Assembly (NCBI GenBank): GCA_015658965.1
Contig: DQNX01000161.1
Location: forward strand, 1-8,188
DNA: 8,188 bases
Source of the DNA: Gammaproteobacteria bacterium
Lineage (GTDB): Bacteria; Pseudomonadota; Gammaproteobacteria; PS1; Pseudothioglobaceae
Direction: 5' to 3'
This document shows positions 1 through 5,692 of the stretch, in pieces. The notes beneath the pieces are model-generated. The model was not told the origin of the DNA. It searched no databases and saw only the letters and a list, made by a program, of their open reading frames with translations. Positions within the stretch are counted from its first letter, which is position 1, and every line of letters begins with the position of its first letter. Both the position numbers and the translations under genes were made by a program.

Positions 1-692
1 ATTATGACATCTCCACACCGATGCGCGCATTTCATGAACATAATGAAACCCAAAAGGCTGCTGAGGTGATTAATGATTTATTGGCAGGCAAAACCATAGC
101 GTTAATAAGCGATGCAGGTACGCCACTGATTAGCGATCCGGGTTATGTGTTGGTGAGTGAAGCCAAAAAAGCAGGGGTTAAGGTGGTGCCGATTCCTGGC
201 CCCAGTGCAATCATCAGTGCCTTATCAGTGTCGGGTATTGCCAGTGACAGTTTTAGTTTTTTTGGCTTTTTACCGGCCAAACAAACCGCAAGACTAAAAA
301 CCATTCAAACCAATGCACACCTAGACGAAACGGCTATTTTTTACGAATCGCCCAAACGAATTTTAGCCAGCTTGCTGGATTGCCAATCTGTATTGGGGGA
401 TGAGCGTGTGGTGTGTTTAGCCAAAGAACTAACCAAATCTTTTGAAACCATCATAACCGACACACTGCCTAATTTGCTCAATTATCTCCAAGCAGATACT
501 GCTCACCAAAAAGGCGAATTTGTTATACTGATTTCAGGCGTTGATAAAAATAATAAAGTCATTGGCGAGGCGCAGTTGGATAAGATATTGCCCATTCTGT
601 TGAATGAGATGGGGGCATCAAAAGCCGCCAAACTGGCGGCTAAAATCACCGGTATTGACAAAAAACACTGCTATCAAAGAATAATCAAATGA
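1..692 (+). CDS. rsmI: 16S rRNA (cytidine-1402 2'-O)-methyltransferase RsmI, 5'-truncated
   Basis: RsmI transfers a methyl group from S-adenosylmethionine to the 2'-O of C1402 in 16S rRNA, in the ribosomal P site (family knowledge). The reading frame is open from base 3 at the window edge, so the first in-window ATG at 21 is internal: the residues before it (YDISTP) continue the family alignment. About 55-60 N-terminal residues lie outside the window, judged against the usual ~286 aa. Visible hallmarks of the tetrapyrrole-methylase fold are SDAGTPLISDPGY, VPIPGPSAIISALSVSG, the GFLPAK segment, FYESPKRI and LAKELTKSFET. The C-terminus (AAKLAAKITGIDKKHCY) fits the small RsmI C-terminal domain. 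The stop codon overlaps the next start in an ATGA, which implies translational coupling to the ferredoxin gene. Identification is firm; only the 5' end is missing. Confidence 0.95.
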   Translation, partial: YDISTPMRAFHEHNETQKAAEVINDLLAGKTIALISDAGTPLISDPGYVLVSEAKKAGVKVVPIPGPSAIISALSVSGIASDSFSFFGFLPAKQTARLKTIQTNAHLDETAIFYESPKRILASLLDCQSVLGDERVVCLAKELTKSFETIITDTLPNLLNYLQADTAHQKGEFVILISGVDKNNKVIGEAQLDKILPILLNEMGASKAAKLAAKITGIDKKHCYQRIIK

Positions 693-1000
693 GCCACTAC
701 ACAAGACACATTTTCTTTTGTAACAACCTACGGGAAGACGGTAAAGCTTGCTGTTCACAACTTGGCGCCAAACAAATGTATCGCTATGCAAAGGACAAGT
801 GTCGTGAAGAGGGCAAATTAGGCGCAGGTAAGATTGGCGTCAGTGAATCCCGTTGTTTGGGCCGTTGTGAGCATGGGCCAGTGGCCGTTGTGTATCCGGA
901 CAACGTTTGGTATCAATATGTTGACGAAGAAGATATTGATGAAATTATCACCGAGCATTTGCTTGGCGGCACAGCGGTTAAGCGCTTACAAATTAAGTAG
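689..1000 (+). CDS. Thioredoxin-like [2Fe-2S] ferredoxin domain protein
   Basis: This 103-aa soluble protein resembles the thioredoxin-like [2Fe-2S] ferredoxins (the fold shared by Aquifex Fd4 and the NuoE C-terminal domain). Four cysteines in the expected layout can bind the cluster: Cys11, Cys22 (Cys21 is adjacent), Cys56 and Cys60, the last pair in SRCLGRCEHGP. The following VAVVYPDNVWYQYVDEEDIDEII stretch is the usual C-terminal half of the domain. Its electron-transfer partner is unknown. The start at 689 is set by the ATGA overlap with rsmI; no good Shine-Dalgarno is visible, so translation probably depends on rsmI. The 3' end overlaps coaE on the other strand by 15 bp. A Cys38 outside the motif is probably not a ligand. 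The family call is good; the cellular role is not inferable from context. Confidence 0.87.
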   Translation: MSHYTRHIFFCNNLREDGKACCSQLGAKQMYRYAKDKCREEGKLGAGKIGVSESRCLGRCEHGPVAVVYPDNVWYQYVDEEDIDEIITEHLLGGTAVKRLQIK

Positions 1001-1591
1001 TTTTTGCGCTAAATCTTGCGCTTTTTGCTCTAAAGACAAAATTTCCGAATTATTTTCAAGCACATCGGTTGGTAATTTTTCGCTCAACGCTAGGCGCTGT
1101 TTTCGCCCAGCCTGTGCCGAAATCATGGTTTTGGCGAGTTTTTCATCGATATTGTCACGTTTTAGCAGTCTTTTTAGCTGATTTTGCTCATGACAGTCCA
1201 CCACAATCGCACGATCGAACAAATGCGCTAGATTTTGCTCTACTAATAACGGCACTTCAACAACAACCAGCCGAGTTTTGAGCTTTTCAATCGCCATTTG
1301 CATTATTTCCAATATTTTTGGATGTAGGATTGCCTCAATTGTTTGTTGGTTGTCGCTACTTTCAAACAACCGCTGGCGTAGTGCCTCTCGATTTAAGCTT
1401 TGATCGGTGTTTAAAATGCCCTGACCAAAGTGGGCCACCAGCGCAGACAAGCCTTGAGTGCTGGGCTTAACTACTTCGCGGGCAATGCGATCAAGGTCAA
1501 TAATAGCCACGCCACTATTGGCTAAAACTTGGCTCACACTTGATTTTCCGCAAGCAATACCACCGGTGAGTGCGATTTTAAGAGTTGTCAT
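986..1591 (-). CDS. coaE: Dephospho-CoA kinase CoaE
   Basis: CoaE phosphorylates the 3'-hydroxyl of the ribose of dephospho-CoA with ATP, the last step of coenzyme A synthesis, in the cytoplasm. The 201-aa length is normal for the family (about 200 aa). The N-terminus carries the Walker A P-loop GGIACGKS at residues 10-17. It is followed by the nucleoside-site segment IDLDRIAREVV (about 31-41), then HPKI in the lid/CoA region, and VVVEVPLLVE, which matches the family PLLFE motif. The C-terminal helix (LSLEQKAQDLAQKLL) is also typical. The start ATG at 1591 has only weak Shine-Dalgarno complementarity upstream, but no alternative start keeps the P-loop at its normal distance. It is divergent from the tRNA-Met gene and convergent with the ferredoxin gene. 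In many gammaproteobacteria coaE sits near pilD or yacG; that is not the case here. Confidence 0.96.
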   Translation of the reverse strand: MTTLKIALTGGIACGKSSVSQVLANSGVAIIDLDRIAREVVKPSTQGLSALVAHFGQGILNTDQSLNREALRQRLFESSDNQQTIEAILHPKILEIMQMAIEKLKTRLVVVEVPLLVEQNLAHLFDRAIVVDCHEQNQLKRLLKRDNIDEKLAKTMISAQAGRKQRLALSEKLPTDVLENNSEILSLEQKAQDLAQKLLNL

Positions 1592-1607
1592 GTTGATTGA
1601 TTTTAGC

Positions 1608-1621
1608 CATTGTCGACAATG
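1608..1621. promoter_or_regulatory. 14-bp perfect palindrome upstream of coaE (operator-like)
   Basis: CATTGTCGACAATG is a perfect 14-bp palindrome centred at 1614/1615. It lies 17-30 bp upstream of the coaE start and about 27 bp before the tRNA -35 box, in the only divergent promoter region of the left half. A dimeric repressor could bind here. I do not recognise the regulator, and one or so 14-bp palindromes are expected by chance in a window of this size, so this is a candidate only. Confidence 0.25.
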
Positions 1622-1648
1622 AGTAGCAACAATATTATCTTCTAGCTA

Positions 1649-1677
1649 TTGACATTTTGCCTAAATCTTTCGATAAT
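1649..1677 (+). promoter_or_regulatory. Sigma-70 promoter of tRNA-Met
   Basis: A perfect -35 box TTGACA (1649-1654) is separated by exactly 17 bp from a -10 box GATAAT (1672-1677). The tRNA gene begins at 1688, so transcription would start about 1-5 bases upstream of the mature 5' end. That gives an unusually short leader for RNase P to remove. Confidence 0.85.
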
Positions 1678-1687
1678 ACACGCTCTT

Positions 1688-1764
1688 GGTTATGTAGCTC
1701 AGCTGGTTAGAGCACGGCATTCATAATGCCGGGGTCGGTGGTTCAAGTCCACCTATAACCACCA
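1688..1764 (+). tRNA. tRNA-Met (anticodon CAT), elongator type
   Basis: A complete 77-nt cloverleaf is visible. The acceptor stem GGTTATG (1688-1694) pairs with TATAACC (1754-1760) with one G-U. It is followed by the D-arm GCTC/GAGC, the anticodon stem CGGCA/TGCCG with loop TTCATAA (anticodon CAT), and the T-arm GGTGG/CCACC with loop TTCAAGT. The discriminator is A and CCA is encoded (1762-1764). CAT could mean elongator Met, initiator fMet or lysidine-modified Ile2. The first pair G1-C72 is matched, which excludes an initiator (unpaired 1-72). Pairs 4-6 are U-A, A-U, U-A rather than the C-G run TilS prefers in Ile2, so elongator Met is most likely. Its 3' end is repeated at 1937-1947. Confidence 0.96.
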
Positions 1765-1772
1765 TCCATTCT

Positions 1773-1799
1773 AATACCCCTTTTCAGGGGTATTTTTTT
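1773..1799 (+). terminator. Rho-independent terminator of tRNA-Met
   Basis: An 8-bp stem (ATACCCCT at 1774-1781 with AGGGGTAT at 1786-1793) closes a TTTC loop and runs into seven consecutive T residues (1793-1799). It begins 9 bases after the encoded CCA, so the tRNA is a single-gene transcript. Confidence 0.93.
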
Positions 1800-1890
1800 G
1801 CCTGATGATCGCCCAGTTTAGTTTACTAAGTTTATTCAGCATCTTTTGGTTACCATTAAACTTAATTATAATTTATTAAAGTATCTTTTT

Positions 1891-1945
1891 AAAGGGTGGC
1901 GTCCCCATTATTAAAAGGGGACGTACCCTTTTAATAATAACCACC
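1891..1945. repeat. Compound inverted repeat with two alternative hairpins (REP-like)
   Basis: Fold A pairs AAAGGGT (1891-1897) with ACCCTTT (1925-1931) and CGTCCCC (1900-1906) with GGGGACG (1917-1923), giving 14 bp with a small 2/1 internal loop. Fold B pairs ATTATTAAAAGGG (1907-1919) perfectly with CCCTTTTAATAAT (1926-1938) over a 6-nt loop, and adds GGTGG (1895-1899) with CCACC (1941-1945). The folds share bases and exclude each other. The GGGGACGTACCC wording resembles, from memory, sequences flanking REP-associated IS200-like (RAYT) transposase genes in gammaproteobacteria; no such gene is present here. Confidence 0.7.
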
Positions 1946-1953
1946 ATATTCTA
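1937..1953 (+). repeat. Second copy of tRNA-Met 3' end plus flank (att-like scar)
   Basis: The 11 bases ATAACCACCAT at 1937-1947 are identical to 1755-1765, that is the last bases of the tRNA including its CCA plus one. The similarity continues: ATTCTA follows in both copies (1768-1773 and 1948-1953), with a 2-base gap. Each copy is then followed by a hairpin with a T-rich tail. This is the pattern left by tRNA-targeted integration or by a partial tRNA duplication. Confidence 0.55.
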
Positions 1954-1954
1954 T

Positions 1955-1974
1955 AAGGCTTTCAGCCTTTTATA
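1955..1974 (+). terminator. Weak terminator-like hairpin after the tRNA 3'-end copy
   Basis: AAGGCT (1955-1960) and AGCCTT (1964-1969) form a 6-bp stem with a 3-nt TTC loop, followed by a short T-rich tail ending in TATA. It is weaker than the terminator at 1773-1799. It sits at the same distance from the duplicated tRNA end as the real terminator does from the tRNA, so it may be the original tRNA terminator. Confidence 0.4.
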
Positions 1975-2193
1975 CTTGTTAATAAATAACTCGGGGACAA
2001 TACGGGAGCAACATCAGACGTTGTTCTTCGCACACACCCATCCCCAAACACCAGCTTTCTCTCTAGACATAAGGTTTCCTCCCCACAGTGGAGAAAAGAA
2101 TTATTGGCATATATTACTAACTTTAGGATATTAGGGGTAATTACAAGGTGTAGAATAAACTTAGTTTTATAAGATTAAGGAGCGAAGTACCTA

Positions 2194-2418
2194 ATGTTTG
2201 AGAAACCTATGAACCAAAACCTGGGGACCAATAAATTTGGTAACAGGATACACGCCATCAATAAGCCACCAATAGATGCAACCAAGTTGTCTCCTGTTGA
2301 CCCTAACTATGTCAACCCTAGGAATAATTTAGAGACCGCTACGGAAGGTGTGGCCAAAGACAGCGATAGAACTGAGAGGCATGTTTATTATGACAGGTCT
2401 AAGGTTGAGTCAGACTAA
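2194..2418 (+). CDS. Hypothetical small hydrophilic protein (74 aa)
   Basis: I do not recognise this protein. It is 74 aa, starts at an ATG preceded by AAGGAG at 2177-2182 (11-nt spacing, slightly long), and ends in TAA. It has no Cys or Trp, no hydrophobic segment and no signal peptide. It is rich in Asn (nine), Pro, Lys/Arg and Asp/Glu, with short Pro-containing motifs (NKPPIDATKLSPVDPNYVNP at about 23-42) and a charged tail (DSDRTERHVYYDRSKVESD). This suggests a largely unstructured or nucleic-acid-associated small protein, or a fragment. A second ATG (codon 6) has no ribosome-binding site. It lies within a repeat-rich accessory patch bracketed by GGGGAC words, with no nearby partner gene on its strand. 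That it is translated is plausible because of the Shine-Dalgarno and the lack of a better explanation, but it is not proven. Confidence 0.45.
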   Translation: MFEKPMNQNLGTNKFGNRIHAINKPPIDATKLSPVDPNYVNPRNNLETATEGVAKDSDRTERHVYYDRSKVESD

Positions 2419-2446
2419 TTAATATAGCTGAGTCTGTCCCCTTTTA
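2411..2446. repeat. Hairpin and inverted copy of the TAAAAGGGGAC word
   Basis: CAGACT (2411-2416, overlapping the stop of the small ORF) and AGTCTG (2431-2436) can pair over a 14-nt AT-rich loop. Immediately after, GTCCCCTTTTA (2436-2446) is the exact reverse complement of TAAAAGGGGAC at 1912-1922. It has no proper T-tract after the stem, so a terminator role is uncertain. It may mark the right edge of an element. Confidence 0.45.
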
Positions 2447-2457
2447 GGGTCAAAGGA

Positions 2458-3456
2458 TTAATGAGTGCCTAAAACTTGATCAATAAAATCTTGGCGCTGG
2501 CGTTTGCTGTGCTGTCTTAAGGTGGTATAAACAGCGTGATTTTCTGGCTGTTCTAAATTGAGCAAAATACCCCATAATGGTTGGGCACTGGTAGGTGTTA
2601 TAGAATAACGCACATCGCCAAGAATGGCGGGGTTGTTAGGATTTAAGGCCAAATAATTATTAGAAAAATGCTTAAAACGTACAATGTCTTGATACAAACG
2701 GCTGTCTTGATTTAATTGGGCAAAGTCTTTGTCAATGTCCACGCTGGGTACAGAGGTGCCAGCAAAAATACGTTTTTGTCCGAGTCCTACTCGAATGGCA
2801 TCAATATAGTAGTTACCTTGATATCGGTAAACAGAGCGCCACAAAACGATATTACCAAGCGTGGGCCTGACAATGCTTTTTTCTATTTTGTGTCCACGTG
2901 CTTTGACTATTTCATCTTGCACGGTGGCAGCGCGTTCTGATTGCACGCCGCTGATGGTTAAATACGCGGTGCAAAATATCAAGGAAAAAGTAGGGGCTTT
3001 ATTAGCGCGTTTCACCAAACCCGTAACAACACCTGCTAATAATGCCAAGGTGAAGATGGGATCTACTACTGAAATTAAATGCCAAGCAATGCGCTCATCG
3101 GCAAATGGCCATAATAAGTGAGTGCCATAACTGGTAAAGGCATCTAATACGCCACTCAAAAGATAGCCTAAAAAAGCGTAGTAATAAATTCTTGTTATTG
3201 ATAGATGACGTTTTGCAAAAGGCCAACAGATAACGGCACTAATAAATGCGCCGATTGGGATAAAAATAAGAGAATGGGTGAAGTGTCGGTGGTATTCTAA
3301 AAACAAAAGCGTGTCGGTGGAAGACTGGATAAAAATATCAGCATCTGCCAATAAGCCAGCAATACAGCCAATCATAGTGGCAATGCGAATTTCAGATTTT
3401 TTGGCGCCTAACTGTGCAACCGCACTGCCTAAGAGGCCTTGACTAATTATATCCAT
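2458..3456 (-). CDS. Membrane-bound metal-dependent hydrolase, YdjM/DUF457 type
   Basis: This 332-aa inner-membrane protein belongs to the YdjM-like (DUF457) metal-dependent hydrolases; substrates of the family are largely unknown. The N-terminus MDIISQGLLGSAVAQ is a family signature. Likely metal ligands are the DAD at 38-40 in GLLADADIF and the histidines of EYHRHFTHS (His56, His58, His61). Four or five hydrophobic segments follow in the first ~170 residues (about 23-43, 62-84, 90-111, 126-147 and 153-170), with the conserved VLDAFTSYGTHLLWPF and VVDPIFTL motifs between them. Residues from about 170 on form a soluble domain with the typical ILGDVRYS and LWGILL motifs. The start at 3456 has AAGG about 12 nt upstream. 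It is divergent from tkt across a 150-bp region and probably monocistronic. No functional link to the carbon genes is evident. Confidence 0.85.
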   Translation of the reverse strand: MDIISQGLLGSAVAQLGAKKSEIRIATMIGCIAGLLADADIFIQSSTDTLLFLEYHRHFTHSLIFIPIGAFISAVICWPFAKRHLSITRIYYYAFLGYLLSGVLDAFTSYGTHLLWPFADERIAWHLISVVDPIFTLALLAGVVTGLVKRANKAPTFSLIFCTAYLTISGVQSERAATVQDEIVKARGHKIEKSIVRPTLGNIVLWRSVYRYQGNYYIDAIRVGLGQKRIFAGTSVPSVDIDKDFAQLNQDSRLYQDIVRFKHFSNNYLALNPNNPAILGDVRYSITPTSAQPLWGILLNLEQPENHAVYTTLRQHSKRQRQDFIDQVLGTH

Positions 3457-3551
3457 GTCGCTATATTACCTTAATCCCTAGGCTAATCACTTTTAAGCGT
3501 AAAAAGCCACCGCGTTTTAAAGAGATACTTAAATAGAAGGCGTCTTGTGCC

Positions 3552-3579
3552 TTGATTGATTCTGAGTTTTGGGTATAAT
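3552..3579 (+). promoter_or_regulatory. Sigma-70 promoter of the tkt-gap cluster
   Basis: A consensus -10 box TATAAT (3574-3579) lies 16 bp downstream of TTGATT (3552-3557). Transcription would begin near 3586, giving a leader of about 22 nt with the Shine-Dalgarno GAGGA (3596-3600). Because this start lies after the in-frame ATG at 3569, it also fixes the tkt start codon at 3608. Confidence 0.8.
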
Positions 3580-3607
3580 TTATCACTTTTTGTTCGAGGA
3601 AAATAAT

Positions 3608-5590
3608 ATGCCATCACGCAGAGATCTAGCAAATGCAATTCGTGCTTTAAGCATGGATGCCGTTCAAAAAGCAATGTCAGGCCACCCAGGTGCACCAATG
3701 GGTATGGCAGATATTGCTGAAGTACTTTGGAACGACCACATGAAATACAACCCAACCAGTTCTAAATGGGCGGATCGTGATCGTTTTGTTTTATCAAATG
3801 GCCACGGCTCAATGTTGATGTACTCATTGTTGCATTTAACCGGTTTTGAGCTTAGCATGGACGATATTAAAGGTTTCCGTCAACTCCACGCTAAAACCGC
3901 AGGTCACCCTGAGTACGGTTATGCTGAAGGCATTGAAACTACAACTGGCCCCTTAGGGCAAGGCATTACTAATGCGGTTGGTATGGCAATTGCTGAGCGC
4001 ACATTAGGCGCACAATTCAACAAGCCAGGCCACGAAATCGTTAATCATAATACCTATGTATTTATGGGCGATGGTTGTTTAATGGAAGGTTTGTCACACG
4101 AATCATGTGCAATGGCTGGCACTTTAGGCCTAGGCAAGTTAATGGCATTTTGGGATGACAACGATATTTCAATTGACGGCCACATTGGCGATTGGATGGA
4201 AAAAGGCGTTCCAGGACGTTTTAAATCCTACGATTGGCATGTGGTTGCCGTTGATGGCCACGATGCCGATGCGATCAGTAAGGCCATTTCTGAAGCGAAA
4301 GCCGTGACAGATAAGCCAAGTTTGATTTGTTGTAAAACAACGATTGGCTTTGGTTCTCCAAACCTAGCAGGTACGCACGATTGTCACGGCGCGCCACTCG
4401 GTGATGAAGAGATTGCAGCAACGCGCAAGCAGTTAGGTTGGGATCATGCACCGTTTGAAATCCCTGCTGATATTTATGCAGGCTGGGATCATAAAGAACA
4501 AGGCGCGACAGATGAAGCAGCTTGGAACGATACATTTGCCGCTTATAAAGCTGCATTCCCTGCAGAAGCAGCCGAATTTTTACGCCGTATGGCGGGTGAT
4601 TTACCGGCTGATTTTGCCGTTGAAATGGATAAATTTATTGCAACAACGCAAGATGAAATGCCAAACATTGCATCCCGTCAAGCGTCCCAACGTGCAATCG
4701 AAGCCATGGGTCCTTTATTGCCAGAAATGTTTGGCGGCTCTGCCGACCTGACCGGTTCAAACTTAACCAACTGGTCAGGCACGGTTAAAGTTAATGCAGA
4801 CAATGCCAACGGTAATTACATCTCATGGGGTGTACGTGAATTTGGCATGGCGCACATGATGAATGGCATGGTGCTGCATGGTGGTTTTAAAGTTTATGGC
4901 GCAACCTTCTTTATGTTTATGGAATTCATGCGTAATGCGTTGCGTATGTCGTCACTGATGAAGATCGGCACAATTTATGTTTACACGCATGATTCTATCG
5001 GTTTGGGTGAAGACGGCCCAACCCACCAACCTGTTGAGCAAATGTCAACCATGCGTATGATTCCTGGTTTCCATTCATGGAGAGGTTGTGATGCAATCGA
5101 ATCAGCGGTATCTTGGAAGATGGCAATGTTGAGAGGTAATGCACCAACTGGTTTGGTATTCTCACGCCAAGCTCTAACACCTCAGCCAAGAACGGCTGAG
5201 CAAGTGGCTAACATTGAAAAAGGCGGCTACGTACTTAAAGATTGTGACGGAGATGCAGATATTATCTTTATCTCCACAGGTTCTGAAGTGGGCTTGGCAG
5301 TCGAATCTGCTGAGGCGATGGATGCAAAGGTACGTGTGGTTTCTATGCCTTGTACGAATGCGTATGATGAGCAAGATCAAGCCTACAAAGATTCAGTATT
5401 AACACCGGGTGTTAAACGCATTGCAATTGAAGCTGGCGTTGGCGATGGTTGGTACAAGTATGTTGGTATCGATGGTGGCTTGGTTTGTATGACAACTTTT
5501 GGTGAGTCTGCACCTGCAGGCGACCTATTCAAAGAATTTGGCTTTACCGTGGACAACGTTGTTGCTACGGCTAAATCAGTCTTGGGTTAA
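3608..5590 (+). CDS. tkt: Transketolase
   Basis: Transketolase moves two-carbon ketol units between sugar phosphates, using thiamine diphosphate and a divalent metal. It serves the Calvin cycle and the non-oxidative pentose phosphate pathway in the cytoplasm. The 660-aa protein begins MPSRRDLANAIRALSMDAVQ, with GAGGA 7 nt upstream. Catalytic and cofactor residues fall at the same numbers as in E. coli TktA: His26 (SGHPGAP), His66 (NGHGS), His100, the ThDP/metal motif GDG with Asp155, Asn185, Glu411 (VREFGM) and His473 (GPTHQP). All three domains (PP, Pyr and C-terminal) are complete. gap follows after 102 bp with no terminator, so the two are probably co-transcribed. In an autotroph this copy most likely serves CO2 fixation; a purely pentose-phosphate role cannot be excluded because no RuBisCO or phosphoribulokinase gene is in the window. 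Confidence 0.97.
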   Translation: MPSRRDLANAIRALSMDAVQKAMSGHPGAPMGMADIAEVLWNDHMKYNPTSSKWADRDRFVLSNGHGSMLMYSLLHLTGFELSMDDIKGFRQLHAKTAGHPEYGYAEGIETTTGPLGQGITNAVGMAIAERTLGAQFNKPGHEIVNHNTYVFMGDGCLMEGLSHESCAMAGTLGLGKLMAFWDDNDISIDGHIGDWMEKGVPGRFKSYDWHVVAVDGHDADAISKAISEAKAVTDKPSLICCKTTIGFGSPNLAGTHDCHGAPLGDEEIAATRKQLGWDHAPFEIPADIYAGWDHKEQGATDEAAWNDTFAAYKAAFPAEAAEFLRRMAGDLPADFAVEMDKFIATTQDEMPNIASRQASQRAIEAMGPLLPEMFGGSADLTGSNLTNWSGTVKVNADNANGNYISWGVREFGMAHMMNGMVLHGGFKVYGATFFMFMEFMRNALRMSSLMKIGTIYVYTHDSIGLGEDGPTHQPVEQMSTMRMIPGFHSWRGCDAIESAVSWKMAMLRGNAPTGLVFSRQALTPQPRTAEQVANIEKGGYVLKDCDGDADIIFISTGSEVGLAVESAEAMDAKVRVVSMPCTNAYDEQDQAYKDSVLTPGVKRIAIEAGVGDGWYKYVGIDGGLVCMTTFGESAPAGDLFKEFGFTVDNVVATAKSVLG

Positions 5591-5641
5591 ATAAAAGAAT
5601 TAAATCAAGAGATTGCAATGCAGTCCTTGGTTTCAATAAAA

Positions 5642-5663
5642 GATACATCCTTTTGATGTAATC
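5642..5663 (+). other. Small hairpin in the tkt-gap intergenic leader
   Basis: GATACATC (5642-5649) pairs with GATGTAATC (5655-5663) with one bulged A, over the 5-nt loop CTTTT. It lies 29 bp before the gap start and has no T-tract, so it is not an intrinsic terminator. It could stabilise or mark a processing point in the tkt-gap mRNA, but may be chance. Confidence 0.3.
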
Positions 5664-5692
5664 GTAATAAAAGTAAATAGGAGTAAGAAAAG

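Larger units (their letters stand above)
1800..2193. other. Long non-coding gap with repeats behind tRNA-Met
   Basis: No convincing coding region lies here on either strand. From left to right it contains AT-rich DNA (1800-1890); a complex inverted repeat (1891-1945); a second copy of the tRNA 3' end with a terminator-like hairpin (1937-1974); and a less AT-rich stretch (1990-2100) with a GGGGAC word at 1993 and a weak bulged hairpin in which TTTCCTCC and GGAGAAA pair. The 5' leader of the small ORF follows. A poor -10-like TAGAAT at 2151 has no matching -35. I recognise no riboswitch or known small RNA in it. Confidence 0.6.

Noticed and set aside
834..1181. 115-codon plus-strand frame across the ferredoxin and coaE ends
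   Set aside because: Overlaps two firmly identified genes in other frames and has no domain of its own.
1688..1764. tRNA-Ile2 (lysidine-modified CAT anticodon) or initiator tRNA
   Set aside because: Acceptor pairs 4-6 lack the C-G run of Ile2, and the paired 1-72 position excludes an initiator; elongator Met fits best.
1800..2460. CRISPR array or toxin-antitoxin locus in the accessory gap
   Set aside because: The repeated GGGGAC words are short and irregularly spaced with no spacer periodicity, and only one small ORF is present with no partner gene.
3489..3560. LysR/CbbR-type binding site upstream of tkt
   Set aside because: Only AT-rich interrupted repeats such as CTTTT/AAAAG are present; they do not match a specific CbbR pattern well enough to call.
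3569..3607. Thirteen-codon upstream extension of transketolase starting at the ATG at 3569
   Set aside because: It overlaps the TATAAT box and lies upstream of the likely transcription start; the ATG at 3608 has a good Shine-Dalgarno and gives residue numbering identical to E. coli TktA.
3483..3755. Open frame on the minus strand across the tkt promoter and 5' end
   Set aside because: It covers the tkt promoter and coding start in antisense, has no family resemblance and is best explained as a shadow frame.
5613..5641. Possible separate gap promoter (TTGCAA with an AT-rich -10)
   Set aside because: The -10 match is poor and tkt-gap read-through from the strong tkt promoter explains expression.
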